A DNA stretch of 64,000 nucleotides from Rhodobacteraceae bacterium UBA6213 (GTDB taxonomy: Bacteria; Pseudomonadota; Alphaproteobacteria; Rhodobacterales; Rhodobacteraceae), in assembly GCA_002421605.1 (NCBI GenBank), contig DISJ01000013.1, forward strand, positions 9,926 through 73,925. Direction: 5' to 3'. Position numbers and translations under genes: made by a program. Under the pieces are notes generated by a model. It was not told the DNA's origin, searched no databases, and saw only the letters and a list, made by a program, of their open reading frames with translations. Shown here piece after piece: positions 34,786 through 43,527 of this stretch (its first letter is position 1; every line of letters starts with the position of its first letter).

Positions 34786-35075
34786 GATTGCCACCTATGT
34801 TTGCAGCCATTAGACCGCAGCGGCTTCTGCTCTGTGTGATAGAGCGTGACGAGGGTGTCACCCTCAACTACAAGCTTGGTGCCCCGAAGGCGCTCCAACT
34901 GCTGGATCTCGCGCCGACGATGCTCGATCTCGCGCATGACGTCCTTGTCACTCAGAATGAACGCGTCGTCCGCTACGCGTGTGGCCGAACTATGAACCAG
35001 ATTCACGTCGGCATTTCGGAAGCCGCGTTGACGCATCCGCGTTTCGGCGTGTTGAGTGAACTGAAGGTCACGCAT
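34782..35075 (-). CDS. DUF4258-like small protein (possible RNase-type toxin)
   Basis: 97 aa, minus strand, with AAGGAGGA before the ATG at 35075. The N-terminal FTQHAETRMRQRGFRNADVN matches the conserved His-x-Arg-x-RQR-start of DUF4258, a family linked to BECR-type RNase toxins. It is encoded between an XRE regulator and an unknown protein, with overlaps on both sides. Toxin activity is an inference from the family, not shown here. Confidence 0.6.
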   Translation of the reverse strand: MRDLQFTQHAETRMRQRGFRNADVNLVHSSATRVADDAFILSDKDVMREIEHRRREIQQLERLRGTKLVVEGDTLVTLYHTEQKPLRSNGCKHRWQS

Positions 35076-36069
35076 CGCTGTCCTCCTTCGTCTCATGGGG
35101 AACTTCCGACGAACCAGAAATGGTGTTGTCGCCAAAAAGCGTGTCAAGCGCCTCGCGGTCCTTCTTGAGTTTTGCGCGTTCGTCTTCTGGAATTTGAGCA
35201 ATGATCCACGCGATCCGGTCAGATTCCTTTTCGATGCCGAGCAGGTCAGCGGGAATGTCATTCAACCGAACATGTGCCCGCAAAAGGGCATACTCGGCGT
35301 CAGCGTTGTTCCCTGTCAAATCGCTGATGAGCTCTGCACCGATCCGATACCCGGGCATGCCCTCGCTGGTCTTCCAACCCCAATCCCGATCGAGGAATGT
35401 TACGGTTTTCGCCTCGACCTTCTGAGCAAACTGATCGAGGAAGTCAGCGAAGGGATTGTTCCTTGAAGGGTCGAAACCGAGGTCGAAGGCGTCGGATCCA
35501 ACATCTTTACCGAACAAATCGCGTTTCGCGATGGAGCCCCATTCCTCGGCCGCGCCTTCCAACGACCCCGAGGCAGCACGTGCAAACGAGAAGTGACCGC
35601 CACCCAAGGCCATCAGCTGCTCGGCGGTATCCTCGATCTGAGTAACCCGTTCACGCCGCCACGCAAGGCTTGCTTCTGCCAGAAGCGTTGCAAACAGCGG
35701 CGCCATGACAATCTGTGATCGGATTGGAATGCCATAAATGTGCTGGACAATTTTGAATGCCAACGCCGTTTCGGCATCAAGCATTGTATGCAACGGCCGG
35801 TAGCCATGCTGTCGGAGAGATGCTTCGCGCTCGGCCTCGTTTGTAGGGACGCTGGAAAGCTTTTCTATGGCTACGCCAAGCGCCTTCGCCAATCCCTCGG
35901 CGGTACGGTCGTTTGCCTCATAAACGCTGTTCTTCGTGTTCTCGATGCGCTTGATGGTAGGCAAGCTGACCTTGTACCTACCTTTCGTGGCTTCGGCCAA
36001 CTGTTCCTGTGTCCAGTGTTTCATGTCACGGTAGGCCTTGAGTGCGAGTGGGTGAATTGCAGTGGTCAT
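35068..36069 (-). CDS. XRE-family regulator (first gene of the cargo operon)
   Basis: 333 aa, minus strand. The start is the ATG at 36069 with GGGAGA upstream; longer in-frame starts run into the operator region and are unlikely. Residues about 10-70 form an XRE helix-turn-helix (KHWTQEQLAEATKGRYKVSL, then PTIKRIENTKN). The remaining 260 residues are a helical sensor-like part of unknown family. It probably represses its own operon through the TGATACC sites just upstream. Confidence 0.75.
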   Translation of the reverse strand: MTTAIHPLALKAYRDMKHWTQEQLAEATKGRYKVSLPTIKRIENTKNSVYEANDRTAEGLAKALGVAIEKLSSVPTNEAEREASLRQHGYRPLHTMLDAETALAFKIVQHIYGIPIRSQIVMAPLFATLLAEASLAWRRERVTQIEDTAEQLMALGGGHFSFARAASGSLEGAAEEWGSIAKRDLFGKDVGSDAFDLGFDPSRNNPFADFLDQFAQKVEAKTVTFLDRDWGWKTSEGMPGYRIGAELISDLTGNNADAEYALLRAHVRLNDIPADLLGIEKESDRIAWIIAQIPEDERAKLKKDREALDTLFGDNTISGSSEVPHETKEDSDA

Positions 36070-36428
36070 TTCTAGATCTCCCGGTATCCTGCGATTAAGA
36101 TGATACCTTTTGACCAATGTGCATAGTCTCACTTGTGGATCATGATACCAATCGCTCTCCGTTTGGCGATGCCGGGAAACGCCCGACAGTAAGCTTGCGG
36201 AGAGGAAGCGATCTCGTGAAGCGCCGCTAACGTCGAAAACCAACTCAGCATGATACCTCTTGGTATCAGACTGCTTTCTTGATGCTCAGAAATAGCGCGT
36301 TGACCCAAACGCGTTTGAGTTGATCAGCGCAGACAAGTCGGCTGAACCCAAGGTGCACGGATTGACTGCCCCTTGGTCAACATGTCCTTGCAGGAAGACT
36401 GCCGACCTCAGCCCAATTTGTGCCCCCC
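36070..36428. promoter_or_regulatory. operator region with TGATACC/GGTATCA sites
   Basis: The half-site TGATACC or its complement occurs at 36083-36088 (GGTATC, partial), 36101-36107, 36143-36149 and, as a full dyad TGATACC-TCTT-GGTATCA, at 36251-36268. All lie upstream of the XRE gene and would be natural binding sites for it. The right part of the gap (36270-36428), up to the K-like tail gene, has no gene. Confidence 0.6.
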
Positions 36429-36833
36429 ATGCCCCGCCACCCCGACTGGCCCCACCGTCTTGCCGCGGCGATCACGGCCGCCCGCACCACGCCCTTCTCC
36501 TGGAGCCGCCACGACTGCCCGACCTTCGCCTTTGATGCCCGCCGTGCGCTGACCGGCGAGGATGCCGCCGCGCTCTGGCGCGGCCAGTATAGCTCCTACC
36601 GCGGCGGCCTTCGCCTGATGCGCGGCCTCGGCTGGCCGACACTCGCGGCGACGGGCGACGCCCTGCTGGGAGCGCCGCTTGCCGCACCCTTGCTCGCGCA
36701 ACGCGGCGACATCGTGCTGTCCGCTGATGGCCGCGGCTTTGGCGTCTGCGTCGGCGCGCACGCGGTCGGCATGGCCCCTGAAGGGTTGATCACCTTGCCG
36801 CTGACCACCTGCACCCGGGCTTGGAGGGTCTGA
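36429..36833 (+). CDS. K-like tail assembly protein (DUF6950-like)
   Basis: 134 aa from the ATG at 36429; a GTG nine bases upstream is possible and no strong ribosome binding site is visible. The sequence (SWSRHDCPTFAFDARRALTG, then RGDIVLSADGRGFGVCVG) resembles the NlpC/P60-like DUF6950 family, with Cys34 region and an Asp as possible active residues. Position just before the tail-tip gene matches lambda gpK. Confidence 0.7.
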   Translation: MPRHPDWPHRLAAAITAARTTPFSWSRHDCPTFAFDARRALTGEDAAALWRGQYSSYRGGLRLMRGLGWPTLAATGDALLGAPLAAPLLAQRGDIVLSADGRGFGVCVGAHAVGMAPEGLITLPLTTCTRAWRV

Positions 36834-36836
36834 ACC

Positions 36837-39587
36837 ATGCCGTTTCTTGCGCCGATCATCACCGCCGTGGCGGGCTGGGTAGGCACGACCCTGGCGGCAG
36901 GCGGTATCGGCGCGATGCTGCTGCGGCTCGGCGGCTCGCTGCTCTTGAGTTACGCTTCGCAAGCGCTGATGCCAAAGCCCGAGACGCCCGCGCGCACGGT
37001 GACGGTGCGCGCCCCGGTGATGCCGCGTGATCTGGTCTATGGGCGTGCCCGCAAGGGCGGAGTGATCGTCTTCCTGCATGCGTCGGGCGCGAAGAACCAA
37101 TACCTGCACCTGGTGGTGGTCCTCGCGGCGCACCGAGTGCAGTCAATCGGAGCGATCTGGTTCGAGGGCGAGATGGCGGTGAATGCCGCAGGCGTCGCGC
37201 AAGGGCGCTGGGCCGGAAAGGTCACGCTCGAGAAGCGGCTTGGCGCCGAGGACCAGACCGCGTTCGGCACGCTGATGGCAAACCTACCAGAGATGTGGAC
37301 GGCCGAGCATCGCCTCGCAGGCTGCGCCGCGATCTATCTGCGGCTTGCCTATGATCAGGACGCCTTCCCTAGCGGCATCCCGAACATCGCGGTCGATATC
37401 GAAGGCAAGGACGACATTCTCGATCCGCGCACCGGCACGCGCGGCTACAGCGAGAACGCAGCACTTTGTCTCGCGGACTACATGGCGCATCCGCGGTTCG
37501 GCATCGGTGCTGCAATCGGCGCGGGCGACGGCATCGAGGCCGAGGCGCTGATCGAGGCCGCGAACACTTGCGACGAGGCGGTGGCGCTCGTGGATATCCC
37601 GACCGCCGTTGCGTCGGGGTCCGGTTCCACAACCACGCCGCTCGCGCCGCGCTGGCAGCTGCAACAGGGCTGGTGGCAAAGCCCCGCCTTCACCGGCACC
37701 GGCTGGATCTGGCAGAGCCTCTTTGGCACCCCACCCGGCACCGAACCACCGCCCGAAGAGGTGGTTGCCGGTGGCGAGGAGCCGCGCTACGCCTGCAACG
37801 GCGTCGTGTCCCTCTCCCAAGACCCCAAGACCGTGATCGAGGCGATGCTGAGTGCTATGGCCGGGCGCGTCGCACATGCGGGCGGTGCCTGGCGGCTGAT
37901 GGCCGGCGCCTATCGGTTGCCCGAGATCACGCTCACTGCCGATGACGTACGCGCAGGTGGCATGGTGCTCGCCACGCGCGTAAGCCGCGCCGAGAGTTTC
38001 AACGCGGTGCGCGGCCAGTTCGTGAGCCCCGAGAACGATTGGCAGGCGGATGACTTTCCGGCGGTGACCAGCGACGTCTACCGCACTGAGGATGGCGGCG
38101 ACGAGGTCTGGCGCGATCTGTCTCTGCCCTTCACGATTTCCTCTTCCGCAGCACAACGCCTCGCCAAGATCGAGCTGGAACGCGCACGCCGCCAGATGAG
38201 CCTGCGCATCGCCGGCAAGCTTTCCGCCTGGGCGGCGGCAGTAGGCGAGACCGTGATGCTGGACTATGCCCGTTGGGGGTTCGGCGCAAAACCGTTCGAG
38301 GTGCAAAGCGTCAGCCTCGATCTCACCGCCTCCGGCGAGGGCGCTGCCCTGCTGCCTGAGCTGATGCTGCGCGAGACCTCGCCGCTGGTTTATGACTGGG
38401 ATGCCTCCGAAGAGGCAATCTATGCGGCGGCCCCGCGCACCGCACTGCCTTCGGCCTTCGATATCGCGCCACCCGGCACGCCCACGGTGAGCGAGGCGCT
38501 CTACCTCACCCGCGACGGCGCCGGGGTAAAGGCCCTTGCGCGTCTGAGCTGGACCGCCGCTCCTTCGGGTTTTGTGAGCCAATACCAGATCGAGGCGCGC
38601 CTTGCGGGGGCGGAGGACTGGGCCGATCAGGGCCGCACCGATGCCACCGTGCTCGAGATCCGCGATATCGCGCCGGGGGCCTGGGAGTTTCGGGTTAAGG
38701 CGCTTTCGGTGCTGGGGGTCTCGTCAGAGTGGCGCGCGACCGCTGCCGAGATCCTCGGGCTTTCGGCACCGCCCGCTGCACTCACCGGTCTCACGCTGCA
38801 GACAGCAGGCGGCCTTGCCATCCTCAAATGGCAGCGCAGCCCGGATGCCGATGTACGACTCGGCGGCAATATCGTGATCCGCCACTCGGGCGAGGCCGCC
38901 CCGAGCTGGGCCGCAAGCTATTCGATGGACCGAGTTTCCGGCAATGAAGCGATCGCGGTGCTGCCGCTGAAGCCCGGCGCCTACCTTTTGCGCGCCGAGG
39001 ACAGCGGCGGGCGGCTCGGGGCCATGGTCTCGGTCGCCACCGCCGGGGCGCAGGCGCTGGCCTTCGCGCCACTTACCCACCTCGAGGCAGCCCCCCAGTT
39101 CAGCGGCACCCATGCGGGCACCGCCACGCGCGATGGCGCGCTCACTCTCGGGGCAGTGACGCCGTTCGATGACTGGCCGGATGTGGATGCGGTGGCGAGC
39201 TTCGACTGGGAGGGCGGCGTGGTGGCCGAGGGCATCTACACATTTGCTGCGGGGATTGATTTCGGCGCCGTCACCCGGGCGCGGCTCAGGAGCGTCATCG
39301 CGGTCGCGGGCTTTGCCGTTTTCGACCGGATTGATGCGCGTGCAGCCCTGCTCGATGCCTGGGAGGATTTCGACGGGGCAGAAGGCGCCGAGGTCGATGT
39401 GGTGATGGAATTCCGCGAGACCGACGACGACCCGGGCGGCACCCCCGCCTGGAGCGGATGGAGCCGGATCGACGGCCACGAGATCGAAGCGCGGGCAGTG
39501 CAAGCGCGCGCGGTCCTGACCACGGCTGACGCCGCCTTCGCACCGCGCGTCAGCGCACTTGGACTTCACGCAGACGGGGTTTCCTGA
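36837..39587 (+). CDS. tail tip / host specificity protein (gpJ-like)
   Basis: 916 aa, starting four bases after the K-like stop. A hydrophobic N-terminus (VGTTLAAGGIGAMLLRLGG) is followed by the conserved tail-tip part (DLVYGRARKGGVIVFLHASG, then DYMAHPRFGIGAAIGAGDG near residue 220). A fibronectin type III-like segment lies near residues 545-640 (ARLSWTAAPSGFVSQYQIEA), with C-terminal beta domains after it. This protein normally contacts the host receptor and decides host range. Confidence 0.85.
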   Translation: MPFLAPIITAVAGWVGTTLAAGGIGAMLLRLGGSLLLSYASQALMPKPETPARTVTVRAPVMPRDLVYGRARKGGVIVFLHASGAKNQYLHLVVVLAAHRVQSIGAIWFEGEMAVNAAGVAQGRWAGKVTLEKRLGAEDQTAFGTLMANLPEMWTAEHRLAGCAAIYLRLAYDQDAFPSGIPNIAVDIEGKDDILDPRTGTRGYSENAALCLADYMAHPRFGIGAAIGAGDGIEAEALIEAANTCDEAVALVDIPTAVASGSGSTTTPLAPRWQLQQGWWQSPAFTGTGWIWQSLFGTPPGTEPPPEEVVAGGEEPRYACNGVVSLSQDPKTVIEAMLSAMAGRVAHAGGAWRLMAGAYRLPEITLTADDVRAGGMVLATRVSRAESFNAVRGQFVSPENDWQADDFPAVTSDVYRTEDGGDEVWRDLSLPFTISSSAAQRLAKIELERARRQMSLRIAGKLSAWAAAVGETVMLDYARWGFGAKPFEVQSVSLDLTASGEGAALLPELMLRETSPLVYDWDASEEAIYAAAPRTALPSAFDIAPPGTPTVSEALYLTRDGAGVKALARLSWTAAPSGFVSQYQIEARLAGAEDWADQGRTDATVLEIRDIAPGAWEFRVKALSVLGVSSEWRATAAEILGLSAPPAALTGLTLQTAGGLAILKWQRSPDADVRLGGNIVIRHSGEAAPSWAASYSMDRVSGNEAIAVLPLKPGAYLLRAEDSGGRLGAMVSVATAGAQALAFAPLTHLEAAPQFSGTHAGTATRDGALTLGAVTPFDDWPDVDAVASFDWEGGVVAEGIYTFAAGIDFGAVTRARLRSVIAVAGFAVFDRIDARAALLDAWEDFDGAEGAEVDVVMEFRETDDDPGGTPAWSGWSRIDGHEIEARAVQARAVLTTADAAFAPRVSALGLHADGVS

Positions 39588-40306
39588 TGGCACAGACGAC
39601 AAGCTTCGCAATCGCCAATGACAGCGGCGTCGCCGTGCGCGCGCGCATCAACGAGGTACTGGCAGCCCTCGCTTCGAGCAACGCCGGGCCCGTCGCCCCC
39701 GCCAGCACCGCGCCGGGCATGCTCTGGTTTGACACCGCGGCTACCCCACCCACGCTCCGCCGTCGCAATGCCGCCAATGACGGTTGGGAGGCCGAACGCG
39801 ACCCGGTGCGCACCTACATCGACAGCGCCCGCGTGACGCTGAGGAGCGCCGATGGTGCCGAGACCGTGGCGGATTTCCTGGCCGGGAGCGGCTGCTATCT
39901 GCGCCATGCCAACGTCAACCGGATCTGGACCACCGCCACAGGCGCCGCGATCTACGGTGCGCTCGCGGTCGACACCATCAACGGCGCGGCACTCGCAGGC
40001 GGGTTTACGGCGACCGCCGCCAATGACGGTAACACCGGCACCTCCTACCGCCCGGATCCCGGCACCGGCAACCTGCGCAAGGTGGCGAACTCCGCCGCTT
40101 TCACGCTCGAAGTGCCAACCGTGGTTGGGGATTACACGATGCTGGTCTTGGTCACCAACAGCGCCACCGCCGGGGCCGTGACGATCTCGGCGAGTTACAC
40201 CAAGGCCTTCGGCGATCCCTTCACGACCACAAATGGGCACATGTTCTTACTGACGGTGGTGAAGATCGGCACCGTGCGCACCGTCACCGTGCAGGCGCTG
40301 CAATGA
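39587..40306 (+). CDS. tail fibre-like protein
   Basis: 239 aa, starting at the ATG overlapping the tip gene stop (TGATGG). A short N-terminal segment (GMLWFDTAATPPTLRRRNAA) is like those found in fibre and collar proteins, followed by Gly/Thr/Ala-rich beta structure. It probably trimerises at the tail tip. It overlaps the next gene by four bases. Confidence 0.65.
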   Translation: MAQTTSFAIANDSGVAVRARINEVLAALASSNAGPVAPASTAPGMLWFDTAATPPTLRRRNAANDGWEAERDPVRTYIDSARVTLRSADGAETVADFLAGSGCYLRHANVNRIWTTATGAAIYGALAVDTINGAALAGGFTATAANDGNTGTSYRPDPGTGNLRKVANSAAFTLEVPTVVGDYTMLVLVTNSATAGAVTISASYTKAFGDPFTTTNGHMFLLTVVKIGTVRTVTVQALQ

Positions 40307-40986
40307 TCAGCCAGTTCATGCCAACCCCAGCGCCCTATGACATCCTGCGCACCGTCTCGCTTTTTGCCGCCGTCACCTCAACCGCAGCCAGCATCACCAT
40401 GCCCGCAGGCGTGCGCGCGGGCGATCTCGCACTGCTTTTCGATGCCCCGGCGGGCGGCAACTCGCCGCGCGTGGTGCCCGCAGGCTTTACTTCGCTCTAT
40501 GCGATTGCCACCACCGGCGGCTGGGGCCGCCATCACGGTGTGGCGCAGCGCCTCATTGCGAGCGCCTCCGAAGGTGGCACGACGCTGACCGGGAGCGCCG
40601 GCACGGTCGATTCCGGCACCGGCATCGTCAACAGCCGCAAGATTCTCTTGGTGTTTCGCGGTAATGTGCCCTTTAAAACCGCAACCTATGTGCCGGGCGT
40701 CAGTGGCGGCACCAACGGCAACCCCGGCACCATCACACTTGCCTCGGGCGCGGGCACGCCGCCGCTGATCCTCTGGGGCTGCATTTCGACCACCACGCAT
40801 GCAACGACACCGTTCGAAGCGCCCTGGACCACCCCGGCCTTTGGCGCCGAGGTCTTCGTCGAGGCGCTGCGCGTTGGCTTCACCATCGTCAACCGCGGCA
40901 ACACCCCCGCGAACCAGGCGCTCGACATGACTGATTTCGGCTCCTCGAACATGATCACTGCCGCCTACATTACCCTGGAGGGATGA
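40303..40986 (+). CDS. tail or receptor-binding beta protein
   Basis: 227 aa, beta-rich and Gly/Thr-rich throughout (PAGVRAGDLALLFDAPAGGN). No recognised family. Its place directly after the fibre gene and before a small assembly-type gene suggests a receptor-binding or fibre-tip role. Stop and next start are adjacent. Confidence 0.55.
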   Translation: MISQFMPTPAPYDILRTVSLFAAVTSTAASITMPAGVRAGDLALLFDAPAGGNSPRVVPAGFTSLYAIATTGGWGRHHGVAQRLIASASEGGTTLTGSAGTVDSGTGIVNSRKILLVFRGNVPFKTATYVPGVSGGTNGNPGTITLASGAGTPPLILWGCISTTTHATTPFEAPWTTPAFGAEVFVEALRVGFTIVNRGNTPANQALDMTDFGSSNMITAAYITLEG

Positions 40987-41454
40987 ATGCTGGAGCTCAG
41001 AGACAACGGCACCCTGATCGCTCTCGTCGCCGAGGGCGGCTGGGTTGCATTGCCGAACGGCGACCGCGTCTCGCCAGCGCTTGCGGGTTGGTCGAATGCG
41101 GATGGGTTCACGTTAAGCGAGGTGGCGGAGCCTGAACCCGCCACTCCCACACCGGAGGCTTTGCGCGCCGCGCTCCCCGCGCTCAGCCGCCGTCAGGTGT
41201 TCATCGGCCTCGTGGCCTCGGGGTTAGCTACCGCGTCGGAGGTCCTGGCTATTTCTGCGACAGGCATCGTTCCCGCCGCCATCGAGGCCGCCTTCGCTGC
41301 GATGCCAGAGCCGCAGCAGAGCTACGCGCGCATCACCTTCGCCGAGTTTACGCTCGCCGAACGTCTCGATCCGACCACGCTTCTGCTGCAAGCGGCGGGT
41401 GGGCTGACCGACGCTGAACTCGATGCATTCTTTGTGGAGTTCGCTCAGGTGTGA
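40987..41454 (+). CDS. tail fibre assembly-like protein
   Basis: 155 aa. The first half is a small beta part (MLELRDNGTLIALVAEGGWV). A Pro-rich linker (EPEPATPTPEALRAALPAL) and a helical C-terminal half (RRQVFIGLVASGLATASEVL) follow. The two-part layout resembles fibre-associated proteins at the end of Rhodobacterales siphovirus tail operons. Role uncertain. Confidence 0.5.
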   Translation: MLELRDNGTLIALVAEGGWVALPNGDRVSPALAGWSNADGFTLSEVAEPEPATPTPEALRAALPALSRRQVFIGLVASGLATASEVLAISATGIVPAAIEAAFAAMPEPQQSYARITFAEFTLAERLDPTTLLLQAAGGLTDAELDAFFVEFAQV

Positions 41455-41566
41455 AGCGCGGCGCGGCGGTGTCGGGGTGCTGAAGACGCATGCCGCCCAC
41501 GCGTCGCGCCCCGCCGCATCGCACCCCGCCGCCAAACCCTTGCAACCCGACCCCCGGAGACCGCCG

Positions 41567-41830
41567 ATGCTACCCGACTGGGAGACCCTGCAAAAGACCT
41601 GGCCGCTGCTTGCCGCCCTTGCCGGACTCTGGGCCCGTCTCGAGGTTGCCCGGGCCTTGGGCCGTGCAGCGACGGTCCAGAACGCGGCCGAGCTTGCCCG
41701 CATTGAGGCCCGCGTCGACACCATGGACAAGGCCGCCCAGAACCACGCCGTCCAGCTCAGCCGGATCGAGGAGGCGCTGAAAGGCGTCGGCCACACCCTC
41801 GAGCGGATTGATCGCAAGATCGGGAACTGA
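41567..41830 (+). CDS. DUF2730-like helical protein of the lysis region
   Basis: 87 aa, starting at the ATG at 41567 with GGAG at 41555-41558; a longer upstream frame is a shadow. The N-terminus is Trp/Leu-rich and weakly hydrophobic (WPLLAALAGLWARL); the rest is a coiled coil (ARIEARVDTMDKAAQNHAVQ). This resembles DUF2730-type phage proteins. As the only candidate with a hydrophobic N-terminus before the endolysin it could act in lysis, but this is not established. Confidence 0.55.
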   Translation: MLPDWETLQKTWPLLAALAGLWARLEVARALGRAATVQNAAELARIEARVDTMDKAAQNHAVQLSRIEEALKGVGHTLERIDRKIGN

Positions 41831-41956
41831 CGCGCAAGCGATGGTGCGGAGTCGCATTCGACCCACGTGACCGGCGTCGCGCAAATCCACGGCAATCTTG
41901 AACCACACTCCAACCCGTCGCCCCGCGTCGGGTTTTTTCCATTCATGGAGGACCCC

Positions 41957-42631
41957 ATGACCACCACGATGTATCCGCATTTTCGCGACGTGCCGACCAG
42001 CGCCTGGCTCTGGCCGAACTTCTCCCCCGCCGAGATCGCCAGTCGCGATAGCGGCGCGCTAAAACTCAACACGCAAGCCATGGACAAGCTGCAGGCCCTG
42101 CGCGACGCACTCGGCAAGCCGCTGATCGTGCTTTCCGCCTACCGCAGTCCCGCGCACAACAAGGCCGTCGGTGGTGCCACTGCCTCGAAACACATGCTGG
42201 GCGAGGCCTTTGATATCTCGATGACGAACCACGATCCCGTGGCCTTCGAGGCAGCGGCGCGCAAGGTGGGCTTTCTCGGCTTCGGTTTCTATCCGCGCTC
42301 GGGGTTCATCCACATTGACCTTGGCCCGGCACGGTTCTGGGGCGAGCGGTTTCCACCGCGTGCTACGCCGTTCGTGTCCGAAGTGTCGCCAGCGCGCGAG
42401 GTACTGGCCGAAAGCCGCACGCTCAAGGGCAGTGGTGCCGCCGGGGTAGCCACCGTCGGCGCTGCCGGGGTCGAGCTGGCCCGCGAGGTTCTGGGCGAGA
42501 CCCAGTCTGCGATCCTGCCGCTGGTGCCGTATCTGGACACCCTGCGCTGGCTCTTCATCGCCGTCGCCCTCGCAGGCATCGCCGTGGCGATCCACGCGCG
42601 GATCGACGACTGGAAACGGGGGCGGCGCTGA
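41957..42631 (+). CDS. M15-family D-Ala-D-Ala peptidase endolysin with C-terminal membrane segment
   Basis: 224 aa, starting at the ATG at 41957 with GGAGG upstream. The catalytic domain has the M15A zinc motifs: SKHMLGEAFDIS (His, Asp) and FIHIDLG (His). It would cut the peptide cross-links of the cell wall. Unusually, residues about 196-215 are a hydrophobic helix (LRWLFIAVALAGIAVAIHAR) near the C-terminus, followed by basic residues, so the enzyme may be membrane-anchored. Start of the next gene overlaps its stop. Confidence 0.85.
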   Translation: MTTTMYPHFRDVPTSAWLWPNFSPAEIASRDSGALKLNTQAMDKLQALRDALGKPLIVLSAYRSPAHNKAVGGATASKHMLGEAFDISMTNHDPVAFEAAARKVGFLGFGFYPRSGFIHIDLGPARFWGERFPPRATPFVSEVSPAREVLAESRTLKGSGAAGVATVGAAGVELAREVLGETQSAILPLVPYLDTLRWLFIAVALAGIAVAIHARIDDWKRGRR

Positions 42632-42882
42632 TGCACTGGCTCACCGCACTCCTCGCCAGCGGCCCGGCGCGCAAGGCGCTGGGCCTGATGCTCGCCACCC
42701 TCACCCTCGCCCTGTTCCTCCTCAACCTCCGCCGCGCGGGGGAAAGCGCCGGGCGCCTCGCCGAACGCCTCGACACCATGGAGACGGTCAATGATGCCCA
42801 ACGTCAGATGCTGGATGCCGCAGCGCGCCGCCCCGCTGTTCGCGATGCTCTCGCTCGGCGCCTGCGCGATGGGCGGTTCTGA
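42631..42882 (+). CDS. i-spanin (Rz-like)
   Basis: 83 aa. A single N-terminal membrane helix (ALGLMLATLTLALFLLNLRR) is followed by a charged periplasmic helix (SAGRLAERLDTMETVNDAQR). This is the layout of inner-membrane spanins, though shorter than lambda Rz. It works with the lipoprotein encoded in the overlapping frame to fuse the membranes in the last step of lysis. Confidence 0.7.
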   Translation: MHWLTALLASGPARKALGLMLATLTLALFLLNLRRAGESAGRLAERLDTMETVNDAQRQMLDAAARRPAVRDALARRLRDGRF

Positions 42883-43042
42883 AGGCGGAGGATTGGGCGC
42901 GTGTCCGCCGGTGGTGGCGTACAGCCGGGCCGAGCAGGTGCAGGCGGCGGCCGAGGTTGTGGCTTTGCCCGAGGCGGCGGTTCTGGTCAGGATGCTTGCC
43001 GATTACGCGGTGATGCGCGAGCAGGCGTGGGTGTGCGGGTGA
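42791..43042 (+). CDS. o-spanin-like lipoprotein (Rz1-like), nested in the Rz-like gene
   Basis: 83 aa, starting inside the i-spanin gene in another frame, with GGAG at 42780-42783. A short signal peptide ends in the lipobox LGAC, which would be lipidated at the Cys. The mature part has an acidic helical stretch (AEQVQAAAEVVALPEAAVLV). The nested arrangement and lipobox are the hallmarks of Rz/Rz1 spanin pairs. It is the last clear gene of the prophage. Confidence 0.7.
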   Translation: MMPNVRCWMPQRAAPLFAMLSLGACAMGGSEGGGLGACPPVVAYSRAEQVQAAAEVVALPEAAVLVRMLADYAVMREQAWVCG

Positions 43043-43527
43043 AAGGTTGCGGGCGGTTCCAGTTCCCGCAGCAAGGGAAGCACCGCCCACATCAACAGCG
43101 GCACATCGCCCGAAACAATTCAATAATCCAAGGAATCAACGTGCGCCGAGGGATCTTCTGCGCGGAACACACGGCGCCCTTCGGTCTCCCCTGCCGTGCG
43201 CAAAGTTGAAGCGATTGTGCTCTTTGTCCATGGCGGTATGTGAGGGCGTTGCCCGCTCGCGTCACTTGATTAGCACTTTCGTCACGACGCGGCCGCGGCA
43301 AATTTCAGACTGCGGCATGGCTCGCCTGGGCAGCTGCTTTGCACAACTGCTGCGGAATCCGAGCCGGAACCAAAGTGCTTCCCGAGGCGCTCGGCATTCG
43401 TTTTGGCGCGTTCTTTCTGGATCTGCCCAATCGGCGCCTCTTTTGTGCGGGCAATGCCGTCGCTCCGCTGAAAGGATGGAATTCATGATGGACCTCGGGC
43501 GGGGTGTAGCAGCCGATCAAGAACCTC
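43043..43527. other. non-coding gap at the right border of the prophage
   Basis: No convincing gene in this stretch of nearly 490 bases. A plus-strand frame stays open from about 43268 to 43487 and ends in plausible residues (short motif RFGAFFLDLPNRRLF), but it has no start or ribosome binding site and may be a degraded gene end. No tRNA or obvious attachment duplicate was seen. Confidence 0.4.

Noticed and set aside
2696..43042. Mu-like transposable phage, suggested by the Com-like gene
   Set aside because: No MuA/MuB transposase genes or Mu-type head genes; the virion order is lambda-like with a GpA terminase.
18269..43042. Gene transfer agent cluster of Rhodobacterales
   Set aside because: The known cluster is about 15 kb and lacks replication, lysis and methyltransferase modules of this kind; the capsid here is gpE/gpD type.
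43268..43487. Open frame in the gap right of the spanins
   Set aside because: No start codon or ribosome binding site and no family; kept only as a possible degraded gene end.
43043..43527. tRNA gene or attachment repeat at the right prophage border
   Set aside because: No cloverleaf with a T-loop signature was found and no duplicate of left-border sequence could be recognised by eye.
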